A stretch of 64,000 nucleotides of DNA. It comes from Microcebus murinus. Its lineage: Eukaryota; Chordata; Mammalia; Primates; Cheirogaleidae. How positions within the stretch are numbered: the first letter of the stretch is position 1; every line of letters begins with the position of its first letter. Positions 1-11,230 of the stretch are shown here, one piece after another. Below the pieces are notes generated by a model that did no database searches, had not been told where the DNA came from, and was given only the letters and a program-made list of their open reading frames with translations. The position numbers and the translations under genes were made by a program. The DNA lies in contig NC_134117.1 in assembly GCF_040939455.1 (NCBI RefSeq), forward strand, positions 29,505,501-29,569,500, read 5' to 3'.

Positions 1-172
1 TATTAAACATTAACATAGAATCATTGTAGGTCCATGGAACAAAAGGCCCATAGTTGGTAAGGATGAAGCAAAAATTTACAGTCTTATTGCCCAGTGAAGT
101 GGCAGAAGCCAAGGGAGGTTCTGAGGCAGGAGACAGAGATTCCAGGGTTTTCTGATCACTAGATTACCTCAT

Positions 173-312
173 TGGTTCTCAACCTTGGAGGCACTACAGA
201 CTCACCTGGGGGAGCTTTAGGGATAAAAAATTGCCCAGGCTACATACCCCAGGGATTCTGATTGAACATCTATATTTTCTTCAAAGTTCCCAGGTGATTC
301 TAATGTATAGCC
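173..312 (+). mobile_element. MER5A-like fragment
   Basis: GGTTCTCAACCTTGGAGGCA, CTCACCTGGGGGAGCTTTAG, CAGGGATTCTGATTGAA and CCCAGGTGATTCTAATGTAT are MER5A core blocks. It ends about 50 bases past exon w19's donor. Confidence 0.82.
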
Positions 313-364
313 TGAGTGACTCCTGAGGAGATAACTCACAACAAGATTTCCCCCATATACTCAC

Positions 365-499
365 ATTTCTATCATCAAACAAACAATCTACACTTTGTAA
401 GGGACAAAATGGGTCAAACTGCTTATGACATTGCCCAGTTGATGGATTCCAAAGTAAATGTTCGTCAGTTTCTTGAGTTAATACATAAGCCACGGGCCC
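365..499 (-). CDS. CC2D2B: CC2D2B exon w19 (last exon in window)
   Basis: 135 bases (45 codons), acceptor CATACAG, donor GTGAGT, phase 0 both ends. It encodes GPVAYVLTQETDEHLLWNPS, then GQCHKQFDPFCPLQSVDCL and FDDRN. AYVLT...WNP(C/S)(S/T)G...FDxFCPL matches CC2D2A closely. The remaining C-terminal exons lie to the left of base 1. Confidence 0.97.
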
Positions 500-866
500 C
501 TGTATGAGGAAACAGAGTTAAAGTCATTTGTGGTGCACTTAACTAACTTCTGCATGTGGAAATTATAATGTGCTGATTCTAATTCTTAAAAGACTTTTTT
601 AGGGCTTTTTAATTTTTTGAAAACAAAAATCCCCCCAAAGCTCTAGAAATACTCAGGCCCAGCTTAGCATAAGGATTCAGATGAGAGAACTTGTGAGCTA
701 GTGCTGCCAGGTATGGTCTTGCAGGGTATTACCCTCATGGCAATAAAATATGTTATTCTAACAAAATCAGCATATTATGATGATTTCCCAACAGATAGTA
801 CTGAAGTGTCTTGAGGTAGGGGCATTTTTGTCTAATTCACACGAGGTGCTATATGGACTAGCTCTA

Positions 867-1089
867 CAGGGCTCCTCAAACTTTTTAAACAGGGGGCCAG
901 TTCACCGTCCCTCAGACCGTTAGAGGGCCATTGGAGAGTGCGGCGCGCATTCCACACATGCGCACTGTGGGCCCAGGACCAATCGGCTGCTAAGCAGGAC
1001 AGGCAACAGCGGCAAAAACACCCGGCGAACTGGATAAATGTCCGTGGCAGGCTGCATGTGGCCCGCAGGCTGTAGTTTGAGGATCCCTG
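867..1089 (+). mobile_element. Small hAT-like non-autonomous transposon
   Basis: Inverted ends CAGGGCTCCTCAAACT and AGTTTGAGGATCCCTG match at 15 of 16 bases. GC-rich core with GGGGGCCAGTTCACCGTCCC and TGTGGCCCGCAGGCTG. No clear 8-bp duplication was seen. Confidence 0.8.
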
Positions 1090-1161
1090 AATTAGAATAT
1101 AGTTAGAGACTATGGGTGAATATCAGGCAGAGTTACGGAACAGAGACAGGCTTGGATAACA

Positions 1162-1215
1162 CTAAGCCATTAAATTAAAATTTAAGAAATTTTAAGCCAT
1201 TAAATTAAAATTAAG
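1162..1215 (+). repeat. Short tandem duplication
   Basis: AAGCCATTAAATTAAAATT occurs twice about 30 bases apart. Confidence 0.9.
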
Positions 1216-1369
1216 AACAAGATTTAGATTTAGAGGCTAAAGAAAAAGCATACAGGAAACTAGTCTGAGGAGTAAAAAGTAGTCATTATATTACTATTTT
1301 TCTATGCACATACCTTTTATAGTGTAAGCCTTTCTTGGCAAATAATACAAGTTCAGGTAATAAGAATAA

Positions 1370-1680
1370 GATCATTTAACATTTATTGATTATTTATGTG
1401 TACCAGGTACTATTCTACGAATTCACACTAACTTTCTCACTTTAATTCACTCCAAATTTTGTGAGGTAGGAATGGTTATTATGCCCATCTTTCAGATGAA
1501 TCAAAGTCTAAGCTAGGCTAACAGTGAATGGCATTATTCCTGTTTTGTAGGATATAACTGAGGCTCAGAGAAGTAAACAAGGTTGACAACATACAGTTAG
1601 TAAGTGGCATTGCTGGGTGTAAAACCCATGTCTGACTGTGCCCCTAACCCATATACTTAACACTATGCTGTGTAGCCTGG
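1370..1680 (+). mobile_element. MIR (with neighbouring MIR-like sequence)
   Basis: AACATTTATTGATTATTTAT, TTTGTGAGGTAGGAATGGTT, ACTGAGGCTCAGAGAAGTAA, AGTAAGTGGCATTGCTGGGT and ACTATGCTGTGTAGCC in MIR order. Confidence 0.82.
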
Positions 1681-2157
1681 TCTCTCTGACTCCACAGTAC
1701 TTGCTCTTGATCACCACGCTCCTCTTCTCTGTAGGATAGAGGAGGCTTCAGCTAAACCACGCAGTGAAGGGAAAGCCCTATGTGGCTGCCTCTGGTGGTG
1801 TGGTTCATAGGTACAGATGCAAATGTCTGTCAAAATATTGTTGACTGTTTACTGCCATCCTAGTGGCACTTAAACCTACAGAAGGGGACTATATGGAGGG
1901 AATTGACCATAGCATAGGCTTTTAGTGAACGAACTTGAAAAAGAAATAATAAGGGAATATGGGTAAACAAATGATTATGACAAAAGACTAAGGCAAGACT
2001 GGAAATGTTGACATTTAACAAGACACTCATGGTAGGGCTAGAAACAGTCTAAAAAGAATAGTTTTTTAGAGATATGAATGTAGGAGAAGTATATAAATTA
2101 AGTTATAAAAATTTCTGATAGGTAAATAGGAATTTCTGACCCACTTCTTATAAGATT

Positions 2158-2173
2158 AAAACCTGGGTAATGG
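2158..2173 (+). repeat. L1 target-site duplication, left copy
   Basis: AAAACCTGGGTAATGG. Identical to 8856-8871; the leading A bases may be shared with the A tail. Confidence 0.93.
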
Positions 2174-2578
2174 GGCTGATTGAGAAAAATGGCAGAGTAG
2201 GGCTGACCTCTTGGCCCTCTGCTCTCAGACTGAGAAGCGAGGAAGGCAGACAACCACACGCAAGTGATCTGCACTTACACTGGATCAGCTTCGCAAGACT
2301 GCAGAGAGACACTGGGATACGAAAATTGTAGACAATAATTAAAGGTGAACCGAAAAATCTTCCACAAAACTCAGGGAGTTGGAAATATACACTAGGGAGG
2401 GAGTGTGTCCACACATCTGTTGCCCTGACAGGCTGGCCAGAGGAGGCATTGCTTCTGCCTTGCACAGGGAGATGATCCCTCCCCCACCGAAACCCACACT
2501 CACACAGGCAGGGAAATGCCTGAAGTTGGTAGGAAGCGGTAACGCGGGCAGACGGCAGACGAGCAGTGCTGAGTAGAG

Positions 2579-2958
2579 TCTGGAACAGGCAGCATTTTGA
2601 ATTCTCTGCAGCACTCCCCTGAAGCAGTTTCAGGTGGCGGAGGGTCCAAACCCAGCAGCTGCTTCCCAGTACCACTGCTGCCGCTCCGTAGCTTGGAAAT
2701 GCTGCAGAGGGCCGTGCTGGAAGCTGTATCATGCATCTCCCCTACCCTAAACTGGCTGAACTGATCGGGCTTCTGGAGAAGGCAACTTTTTGAACTCTCA
2801 GCGCTCTGCTGAAGCAGGAGCGGGTAGGGGAGGGTCTGAACCCAGCAGCCGCTTCCCAGTACCGAGGCTGCCACTCCATAGCTTGGAAATGCTGTGGAGG
2901 GCCAAGCTGGAAGTGGTCTCAGGCCTCCCCTCTGCCCTAACCCGGCTGTTGGCCTCGG
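2579..2958 (+). repeat. Tandem ~190-bp units in the L1 5' UTR
   Basis: Two diverged direct repeats about 190 bases apart (2579-2768 and 2770-2958). Shared blocks include AACCCAGCAG, GCTTCCCAGTACC and TAGCTTGGAAATGCTG. GC-rich. Monomer-like repeats in an L1 5' UTR usually belong to the internal promoter; that role is inferred. Confidence 0.85.
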
Positions 2959-3608
2959 AGGCTGAGTTTAAATGGGCAAAAAGGGGAGAGTAGTGTTTTG
3001 TTTGGCGGCTGTCTCGCAAGATTGAACATGGGTGGTTTCCTGCTGCATTCAGCCATTTGCGATCTGTGCCCAGAAAGCAGAGCCTGTCTTAGCAAGGCAG
3101 AGTTGTGAAGGAGGTTGCTATTCCTAATGACTCTAGGAACCCTTGGGAGTGTCAAGATACTCCCTTAAGACTGAGATATCTGTATATCCTATTTGGAGGC
3201 TTAGAGTGCAATACAAAGATCTTGGGATACATTAATAATTGATTCCTTCTCACAAACCACAGATAACAAAAGAAAGAATAAATTCAGAGCCTAACACAGT
3301 GCCTCCCACTTCAACATAGTGGTGGATACTGGTCTCCATCTCACTATAGGGAACAAACCCCTGGATGTCTAAGCAAGGGACCCAAACCCAATAAACTCTG
3401 TGGACATAAAGTGAAGACATCAGGTCAAAGATAACCCAACAGGCTCAAACTCCTCTGAGATGATACAGGACCAGAGCATATATTCCCCAGCTCTTCCAAG
3501 GATCATTCCTTTGGAACCCCAGAACACAACTTATAATCGAGTTCCAGCACCACTGATCCTCAACAAAGTATCCAGATAAGGAAGAACCAGATAAAGATAA
3601 CAGGAATC

Positions 3609-4580
3609 ATGAAGGAGCAGAGAGAAAAGTCACCTCCAAAAGAAAATACTCATTCTCCACCAACTGACACCAACTTACATGATATGATTAAACTAACAGA
3701 GGAAGAATTCCAAATATGGATTGTTAGAAAACTCAATGTAATTGAAGAGAAAATAGAAGCCCAATATGGAGAAACCATAAGAACAATCCAGGAAATGAAT
3801 GAAAAATTCTCCAAAGAAATCGAAGTAATTCAGAAAAACCAATCAGAAATTCTGGCAATGAAGGAAACATTCAAGGAACTCCATAATACAGTGGAAAGCC
3901 TCAAAAACAGGACAGACCATGCAGAGGAAAGAATCTCAGAGCTTGAAGATTATGGCTACATGCTAAACAAGTCAGAGGAAGAAAGGGAGCACAGAAACAA
4001 GAGATAAGACCAAAGCTTACAGGAAGTATGGGATTATGTTAAAAAGTCGAATCTCAGGTTGATCAGGATTCCAGAAGGAGAGGAGGAACATTCACAAGGG
4101 TTGGAAAACTTATTTTACAGAATACTGGAGGAAAATATGCTGGGCCCGGCCAGAAATCTTGATATCCAGATACAAGAAGCGCATAGAACTACTGGGACAC
4201 TCAACATGAATAGATAATCACCTCCTCATGTGGTTATTAAGCTGACCAAAGTAAGTGTGAAAGAAGCAATCCTCCGTACAGCAAAGCGAAAACAACAAAT
4301 AACCTATAAAGGAAAGCCTATCAGACTAACAGCAGACTTCTCATCTGAAACCTTACAAGCCAGGAGGGAGTGGGTGCCTATCCTTAATCTTCTAAAACAG
4401 AATAAAGCCCAACCTAGAGTTCTTTATCCGGCAAAATTAAGTTTCATCTATGAGGGTGAAATAAAGTCCTTCTCAGACAAGCAATCGCTGAAGGAATCTG
4501 CAAAGACCAGACCAGCCCTTCAGGAAATTCTCAGACCTGCCTTCCACAGCAAACAGGGCAATAGACACTCCTCAAAGTAA
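3609..4580 (+). pseudogene. L1 ORF1 with two in-frame stops
   Basis: A 324-codon frame for the RNA-binding ORF1 protein, starting MKEQREKSPPKENTHSPP. A coiled-coil part runs to about codon 130 (ETIRTIQEMNEKFSKEIE...). The RNA-binding C-terminal part includes RPALQEILRPAF. The same frame is cut by TAA at 4005-4007 and by TAG or TAA-type stops near 4214, both apparently replacing Arg codons. Confidence 0.92.
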
Positions 4581-4607
4581 AATCCTCGAAGAATTAAAGA
4601 CTAGACT

Positions 4608-7600
4608 TTGAACTTCATGATGGCTCAAGGACTAAGACAAAACAACAGGACTTCACCCAACAATATAAATGAAAATCTTCCTCCAATTTCAATCCTCTCA
4701 ATAAATATAAATGGTTTAAACTCTCCTCTGAAGAGGCATAGACTGGCAGAGTGGATAAAATTCCACAAACCTAGTATCTACTGTCTACAGGAAACACATC
4801 TAACCCACAAAGATACCTCCTGGCTGAAGATCAAGGGATGGAAAACTATCATCCAGGCAAATGTAAGTCAAAAGAAAGCAGAGGTAGCTATACTATTTGC
4901 AGACAACATAAGTTTTAAAATAGCAAAAGTAAAAAAGGATAAAGACGGCCACTTTATAATGGTGAAAGGGAAGATCCAACAAGAAGATTTAACAACTCTT
5001 AATATTTATGCACTCAATGCAGGAGCACCCAATTACATAAAGCAAAGCTTGTCTGAACTAAATACCACATTAAACAATACTGCCATAGTAGCAGGGGACT
5101 TTAACACACCACCGAATGAACTAGATAGATCCTCCAAACAGAAATTAAGTAAAGAAATAAGGGACTTAAACAAAGCTCTTGACCAAAAAGGACTGAGAGA
5201 TCTCTACAGAACATTCCACCCAAATAAAGTTGAATTTACATTCTTCTCAGCAGTCCATGGATCCTTCTCCAAAACTGATCACATACTAGGCTGCAAAGCA
5301 GATCTCAAAAAATTCAAGAAAATAAAAATAATACCATGTGTCTTCTCTGACCATACTGGTATAAAATTAGAGTTCAATTCTAACAGAAAAATGCACCACT
5401 TCACAAAGTTATGGAAACTAAACAATCTACTCTTGAATAACTATTGGGTCAAGGAGGAAATTCAGAGGCAAATCAAGAGTTTCTTTGAACAAAATGACAA
5501 TGGAATCACATGTTACCAAAACCTGTGGGATACAGCAAAAGTATATCCGAGAGGAAAACTAATAGCAATAAATGCTCACATCCAAAAAACAGAAAGATTA
5601 GATACCAACAACTTAATGAACAGACTCAAGGAATTGGAAAAAGAAGAGCAAACCAATTCCAATCCTAGCATAGGAAAAGCAACAATTAAGATCAAAGCAG
5701 AACTAAATGAAATGGAGAACAAGAGAATTATACAGACGTTCAACAAAATCAGAAGCTGGTTTTTTAAAAAGATAAACAAAATTGATAGCCCTCTGTCTAG
5801 ACTAACAAGAACTCAAAGGGAAAAGACTCTAATAAACTCAATAAGAAATGAAAAAGGAGAGGTCACAACAGACACCACAGAAATACAAAACATTATGTTT
5901 GACTACTATAGAAATCTATATGCCCCAAAACTACATAATGAGGAAGAAATGGATAAATTCCTGGATTCATACAACCTCCCTAAGTTCACCCAGGAGGTAA
6001 CAGAATTCCTGAATAGACTAATCTTAAGTGCAGAAATTGGAGTAGTAATTAACAACCTCCACAAATGGAAAAGTCCTAGACCAGATGGCTACACTTCAGA
6101 GTCCTAATAAACATACAAATATCAACTCATACCTATACTATGGAAATTATTCCACCACATTGGGAAGGATGGTATCCTTCCTAACTTATTCTATGAAGCC
6201 AATATTACCTTGATACCAAAACCAGGAAAGGACGCAACAAAAAAAGAAAATTACAGACTAATATCCCTCTGAATATAGATGCAAAAATCCTCAACAAAAT
6301 TCTAGCACACAGAATTCAGCAGCACATCAAAAAAATAATTCACCATGACCAGGTGGGCTTTATCCCAGGGATGCAAGGCTGGTTCAACATATGCAAGTCT
6401 ATAAATGCAATTTGCCTCATAAATAAAAAAAAAAGAACAAAGACCATATGATTCTCTCAATAGATGCAGAAAAAGCATTTGACAAAGTCCAACACACCTT
6501 TATGATAAAAACTCTGAACAAAATAGGCATAAGTGGTTCTTATCTTAAAATTATCAAATCCATTTATGACAAACCCACAGCCAATATCATACTGAATGGG
6601 GAAAAATAGAAACCATTCCCACTTCGAACTGGAACTAAACAAGGATGCCCACTATCTCCTCTTCTATTCAACATAGTGCTTGAAGTCCAAGCTATAGCAA
6701 TCAGGAAAGAGAGGGATATTAAGGGCATCTAAGTGGGTGCAGATAAGACCAAACTCCCGCTTTTTGCAGATGATATGATATTATGCCTAGAAAACCCTAT
6801 GGATTCCTCCAAGAGACTCCTAGATTTGATAAATGAATTCAGTAAAGTTTCAGGTTAAAAAATCAATATACACAAAGCAGAGGCATTATATATGCCAAGA
6901 ACCATCAAGCTGAAGCTCAAATCAAAAATGTAATTCCTTTTACTATAGCCCCAAAGAAAATTAAATATCTAGGAATATATCTAACAAAAGATACAAAAGA
7001 CTTATGCAAGGAGAACTATGAAACACTAAAAAAAGAAATTGTAGAAGATGTAAACAGATGGAAAAATATACCTTGTTCATGGATTGGTAGAATCAATATT
7101 GTTAAAATGTCAGTATTACCTAAAGTCATCTACAGAATTAATGCAATCCCCATCAAAATACCACCATCATTCTTCACAGATCTAGAAAAAATAATTCTTC
7201 ACTTTGTATGGAACTAGAAAAAAACCACATATAGCCAAAGCAATCTTAAGTAAAAAGAACAAACTGGGAGGCATCAGTCTTCCTGACTTCAAGCTGTACT
7301 ATAAAGCAATAATAATTAAATCAGCTTCGTACTGTTATAAGAACAGAGGCATTGATGTTTGGAATTGGTCTGAGGTTCTAGAGATGAAACCACAGCATAT
7401 GGTAACTTAATCTTTGATAAAGTGGACAAAAATATATAATGGGGAAAAGAATCTCTCTTCAATAAATGGTGCTGGGAAAATTGGATAGCTATATGTAGAA
7501 GAATGAATCCGGATCCCTACCTTTCACCTCTCACAAAAATTCACTCAAGATGGATAACAGACTTAAATCTAAGACATGAAACGTTAAGAATCCTAGAAGA

Positions 7601-8496
7601 AGATGTTGGGAAAACCCTCTCCGACCCTGGCCTAGGCAAAGAATTTTAGAAGAAGACCCCCAAAGCAATCACCGCAGCATCAAAAATAAACAAATGGGAT
7701 CTGATCAAACTAAGAAGCTTCTGCTCAGCCAAAGAAACTATCATTACAGCAAATAGACAACCCATAAAATGGGAGAAAATATTTGCTCTCTACCCTTCTG
7801 ATAAAGGTCTGATAACAAGAATCTATCTAGAACTCAAGAGATTTAACAAGAAAAAAATCAAACAACCACATCAAGAAATGGGCAATGGAAAGGAAGAGAA
7901 ACTTTTCCAAAGAAGACAGAGTAATGGCCAGCAAACATATAAAAAAAATGCTCAACATCTCTAATCATTAGAGAAATGCAAATCAAAACCACAATGAGGT
8001 ATCATCTAACCCCAGTGAGATTGGCCCGTATCAAGAAATCCCAAAGCAATAAATGCTTGTGGGGATGGAGAGAGACAGGAACATTCTTACACTGCTGGTG
8101 GGACTGCAAATTGGTGCAACCATTGTGGAAAAAATTTGGAGATACCTCAAACAGCTAAAAATAGAAATACCATTCGACCCAGCAATAGCATTATTAGGCA
8201 TCTACTCGAAAGAGCATAAATCATTCTATTATAAAGACATCTGTACCCAAATGTTTTTGGCAGCACAATTCACTATTGCAAGGACATGGAAACAACCCAA
8301 GTGCCCATCAATTCATGACTGGATAATTAAAATTTGGTATATGTTCACAATGGAATATTACTCAATTCTAAGAAATAACAGTGAGCTAACACCACTTATA
8401 TTATCCTGGATTGAGCTTAAGCTCATTATCCAAAGTGAGGTGACACAATATCTGAAAAATGGGCTCCACGTGTACTCGCCGTCACATTGGTACTGA
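4608..8496 (+). pseudogene. L1 ORF2 (endonuclease/reverse transcriptase), frameshifted
   Basis: Open for 499 codons (4608-6107). This covers the endonuclease domain, with VAGDFNTPPNELD and SDHTGI visible, and the start of the reverse transcriptase. The frame then breaks after SPRPDGYT. The RT catalytic motif FADD is still encoded at 6763-6774, and the C-terminal part reopens in another frame at 8053-8496. Several stops and shifts in between make it non-functional. Confidence 0.93.
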
Positions 8497-8855
8497 CTGA
8501 TTTCCGATATGGTGCTCAAAGGTGGGTGGTGTTTACCAGAGATTCAGGGCGTGGGGGAATAGATCCACATCTGAGAGATGCACCAAACAGTGTGGAGGGG
8601 AAGAGCGCACCTCTAACCTTTACTAAGTAAAGGCAAAATTATAAAATCTAACCAAAATGTTATAAAAAAATAACATTTATTGGGTGTCGGGCAGGTGGAG
8701 GGGGAGGGGATGGGTTTATATATATACATTATAAGTGCCTTGTGCATTGTCGGGGGCATGGACATGATTGAAGCTCTGACTAGAGGGGGGAGGGAAGGCA
8801 ATAGCAATGTATGTATCCTTAACATTTGTACCCCCTTATTATGATGAAATTTAAA

Positions 8856-8871
8856 AAAACCTGGGTAATGG
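8856..8871 (+). repeat. L1 target-site duplication, right copy
   Basis: AAAACCTGGGTAATGG, matching 2158-2173 base for base directly after the L1 A-rich end. Confidence 0.93.
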
Positions 8872-8989
8872 AGCATGAAGAGAACTGTTTTTTTAAAAGA
8901 TCTTAAAATATAGTTATTAATAGAAACATATGGTGGATTATAGCCACCACAAATACACTATAACTATTGCTACATAACAACCACCACCA

Positions 8990-9560
8990 CCATTTATTAT
9001 TTGCCATGAACAGGTGCTATTCTTAGTGCCTTATGTGAACTAGGCCAGCAGTCCCCAGCCTTTTTGGCACCCAGGATTGATTTCATGGAAGACAATTTTT
9101 TCATGGACTGGGGAAGGGGGATAGTTTGGGGGTGATTCAAGCACATTACATTTATTATGCAGTCAAACCTCTCTGCTCACAATAATATATATTTGCAGCC
9201 ACTCCCCAGCACTAGTATCACCATCTCAGCTCCACCTCAGATAATCAAGCATTAGATTCTCGTAAGGAGCATGCAACCTAGATCCTGAACATGCACAGCT
9301 TACAGTAGGGCTCCTGCTCTTATGAGAATCTAGTGCTGCCATTGATCTGACAGGAGGTGGAGATCAGGGCTTGATGCAAGCAATAGGGAGCGGCTGTAAA
9401 TACAGAGGAAGCTTGCTCACCCACCACTCACCTCCTGCTATGTAGCTTGATTCCTAACAGGCAGTGCGCAGCCCAGGGGTGGGGACTGCAGTACTAGGCA
9501 CTTTAATATTCCCAGTAACCCTATGAAGTAGACCCTATTTTTAGTACTATTGTATAAAGG
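8990..9560 (+). mobile_element. MIR split by hAT copy 1
   Basis: Left half (8990-9046, TTATTATTTGCCATGAACAG) and right half (9493-9560, CTTTAATATTCCCAGTAACC, CCTATGAAGTAGACCC) of one MIR. The hAT target duplication joins them. Confidence 0.72.
9047..9492 (+). mobile_element. hAT non-autonomous transposon, copy 1
   Basis: Begins AGCAGTCCCCAGCCTTTTTG and ends GGGGTGGGGACTGCAGT. Flanking 8-mers ACTAGGCC (9039-9046) and ACTAGGCA (9493-9500) match at 7 of 8. It splits a MIR, whose two halves flank it. Confidence 0.88.
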
Positions 9561-9766
9561 AGAAACACAAAAGGAAGTCATTCTTTACATTGTATTGTAG
9601 AAATTTGATGAAATAACATTATCCTCTTAACTATTATAATAATTGCCCATGAAATTCCAAATTAGCTTGTGAAGAGATAAAAACCTGGAGTTGAAGTCTT
9701 TTAAACTTGTAGCTGGAATCTGATTTGGTTTTCTTACATTATTTCAATATGAACTCCAGCACTTAC

Positions 9767-9880
9767 TTCTAACACTGAGGTTCCCAGTAGGACCAACGCT
9801 TTCTTCCCCAAATACAGGAAGAAATTACAGAGAAGAATGGCATGCTCCTCCTTATTTCCAATAGCCAAACTGATGCAGCG
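9767..9880 (-). CDS. CC2D2B: CC2D2B exon w18, transglutaminase-like region
   Basis: 114 bases (38 codons), acceptor TTGCCTTAG, donor GTAAGT, phase 0 both ends. It encodes RCISLAIGNKEEHAILLCNF, then FLYLGKKALVLLGTSVLE. The EEHAxLLCNxFLxLGKKA block corresponds to the first half of the degenerate transglutaminase-like domain. A Cys sits at the LLCNFF helix. CC2D2A as I recall has Trp after GKKA, where this protein has Leu. Confidence 0.96.
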
Positions 9881-9889
9881 CTAAGGCAA

Positions 9890-11050
9890 GACAAAGCAAC
9901 AAGAACAAAAAAAAAATAAAGGAAAGGAAAGTTGAGTAATGCAAGCATCCAACAGATTTAGAGCCCCTCTACTCCCTCTAATTCCAAATCCACTTATTTT
10001 ACCAAGTTGCTGAGATGACAGCAAAACAGACAGCTCTTGCTTTGCTAGGGCATTAGAAGAACAGAATATTGACTAGGAATATTGGGGTCACCTTTATTAT
10101 GTGGCACTTAATATATTGTATAGAGTAACCAGATAATTCATACCCCAAATCTCAAAATGGGACATTTTTGTTTAGGATAAATATTAAACTGCCCTGGGCA
10201 AACAGGGACATATAGACTGGTATTTTCAGGAAACCTGATAGGGCATCAATCACATAATGTTTGGGAGGAAGTGATCTTTTGGGCCATGGAGCTACATGCT
10301 GTCCTGTACCAATACGGTACTCTCAACTCAAAGAAAGGAAGAGATCTGAGTTGGATCCCAGTCAGGAAGAGTGATTGAAACTTCTTCAGCTGAAAGAGCT
10401 GAACAGCTGAGCTGGGTGTAATAGATCAAATATAGGGTTCCTACTAACACAAAGTAGTACAGCAGGAGAGAAAAAGTGCAGCAGAAGTAGCAGAGGCTGG
10501 TGGTCTATGACCTAGTTCTAGTCTATAGGTGTGTTTTATTTGGTCCCCAGAATGTTAAAAGAAAATGTGAAATTTCATCTAAAACTCTGGACTTCTGGCT
10601 TCTGTTGAAAAAATAAAAAACTCTAGCAAATACCTGGGCCCAATTTTCATATGGCCACAATCTGTTGTTGCCAAGTAGCAGCTACACCATTTAGATGGGA
10701 TATGTGCTTTCCAGTTCACTACAGTCCCAGGGAAAAGTCTGTGGTGGCCAGGGAGATGTGGGTAGGGGTCAACTAGGGGGCTCTTGACAGTGACTATATA
10801 ATGACCAGTGTGGAAGCATTTCAATTTTTTAACAACTGATATGGTCATATCAGTATGCACTAGCTGAAGGTGATGGTGACAGATGGGGGTTAGGGAGGAT
10901 GGTAAGGAGGCCCTTCTGAAAGAAAAGTGAATGGGAGAGCTAGAGGTAGAATAAGAATAGTCTTCAATGTCAAGCCAAGGAAGCTCCATTAAGTGGATTT
11001 TATAAGAGGAGGAGGGAGAGGATGAGAGTAAATAATTCTCATCCTCATTC
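9890..11050. other. Intron w17/w18: no gene seen
   Basis: Apart from the MIR that follows, nothing certain. The 10579-10989 part has an unbroken minus-strand frame with no recognisable family. It may be an old repeat. Confidence 0.6.
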
Positions 11051-11230
11051 TTCCTGAGTTCTAGATGCTTGCTTATATTATTTCATTCAGTCCTTTCAAA
11101 CTCCTGTATGAATAGATGAGGAAATTGAGGTCAAAAGAGGTTACATAACTTATCTTAGGTCACACAGATATTAAATCATTTAACTAGGATTTGAACTCAT
11201 GTTTTTTGACTCCAACGATTGAATGTTAGG
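11050..11230 (+). mobile_element. MIR
   Basis: TTATTTCATTCAGTCCTTTC, GATGAGGAAATTGAGGTCAA and GGTCACACAGATATTAAATC, in MIR order. Confidence 0.78.

Larger units (their letters stand above)
2174..8855 (+). mobile_element. Full-length L1 retrotransposon (broken)
   Basis: About 6.7 kb with all parts of an L1: 5' UTR (2174-3608), ORF1 (3609-4580), ORF2 (4608-8496), a 3' UTR and a short A-rich end (TTTAAAAAAA). It is framed by a 16-bp target duplication, AAAACCTGGGTAATGG, at 2158-2173 and 8856-8871. Both ORFs carry stops or frameshifts, so it cannot move by itself. It lies antisense to CC2D2B between exons w18 and w19. Confidence 0.96.

Noticed and set aside
316..507. Plus-strand open frame of 63 codons
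   Set aside because: It is the shadow of CC2D2B exon w19, which lies on the minus strand and matches the family.
10579..10989. 136-codon minus-strand open frame
   Set aside because: No splice sites, family motifs or phase that fit the gene, and no recognisable similarity. Probably chance or an old repeat.
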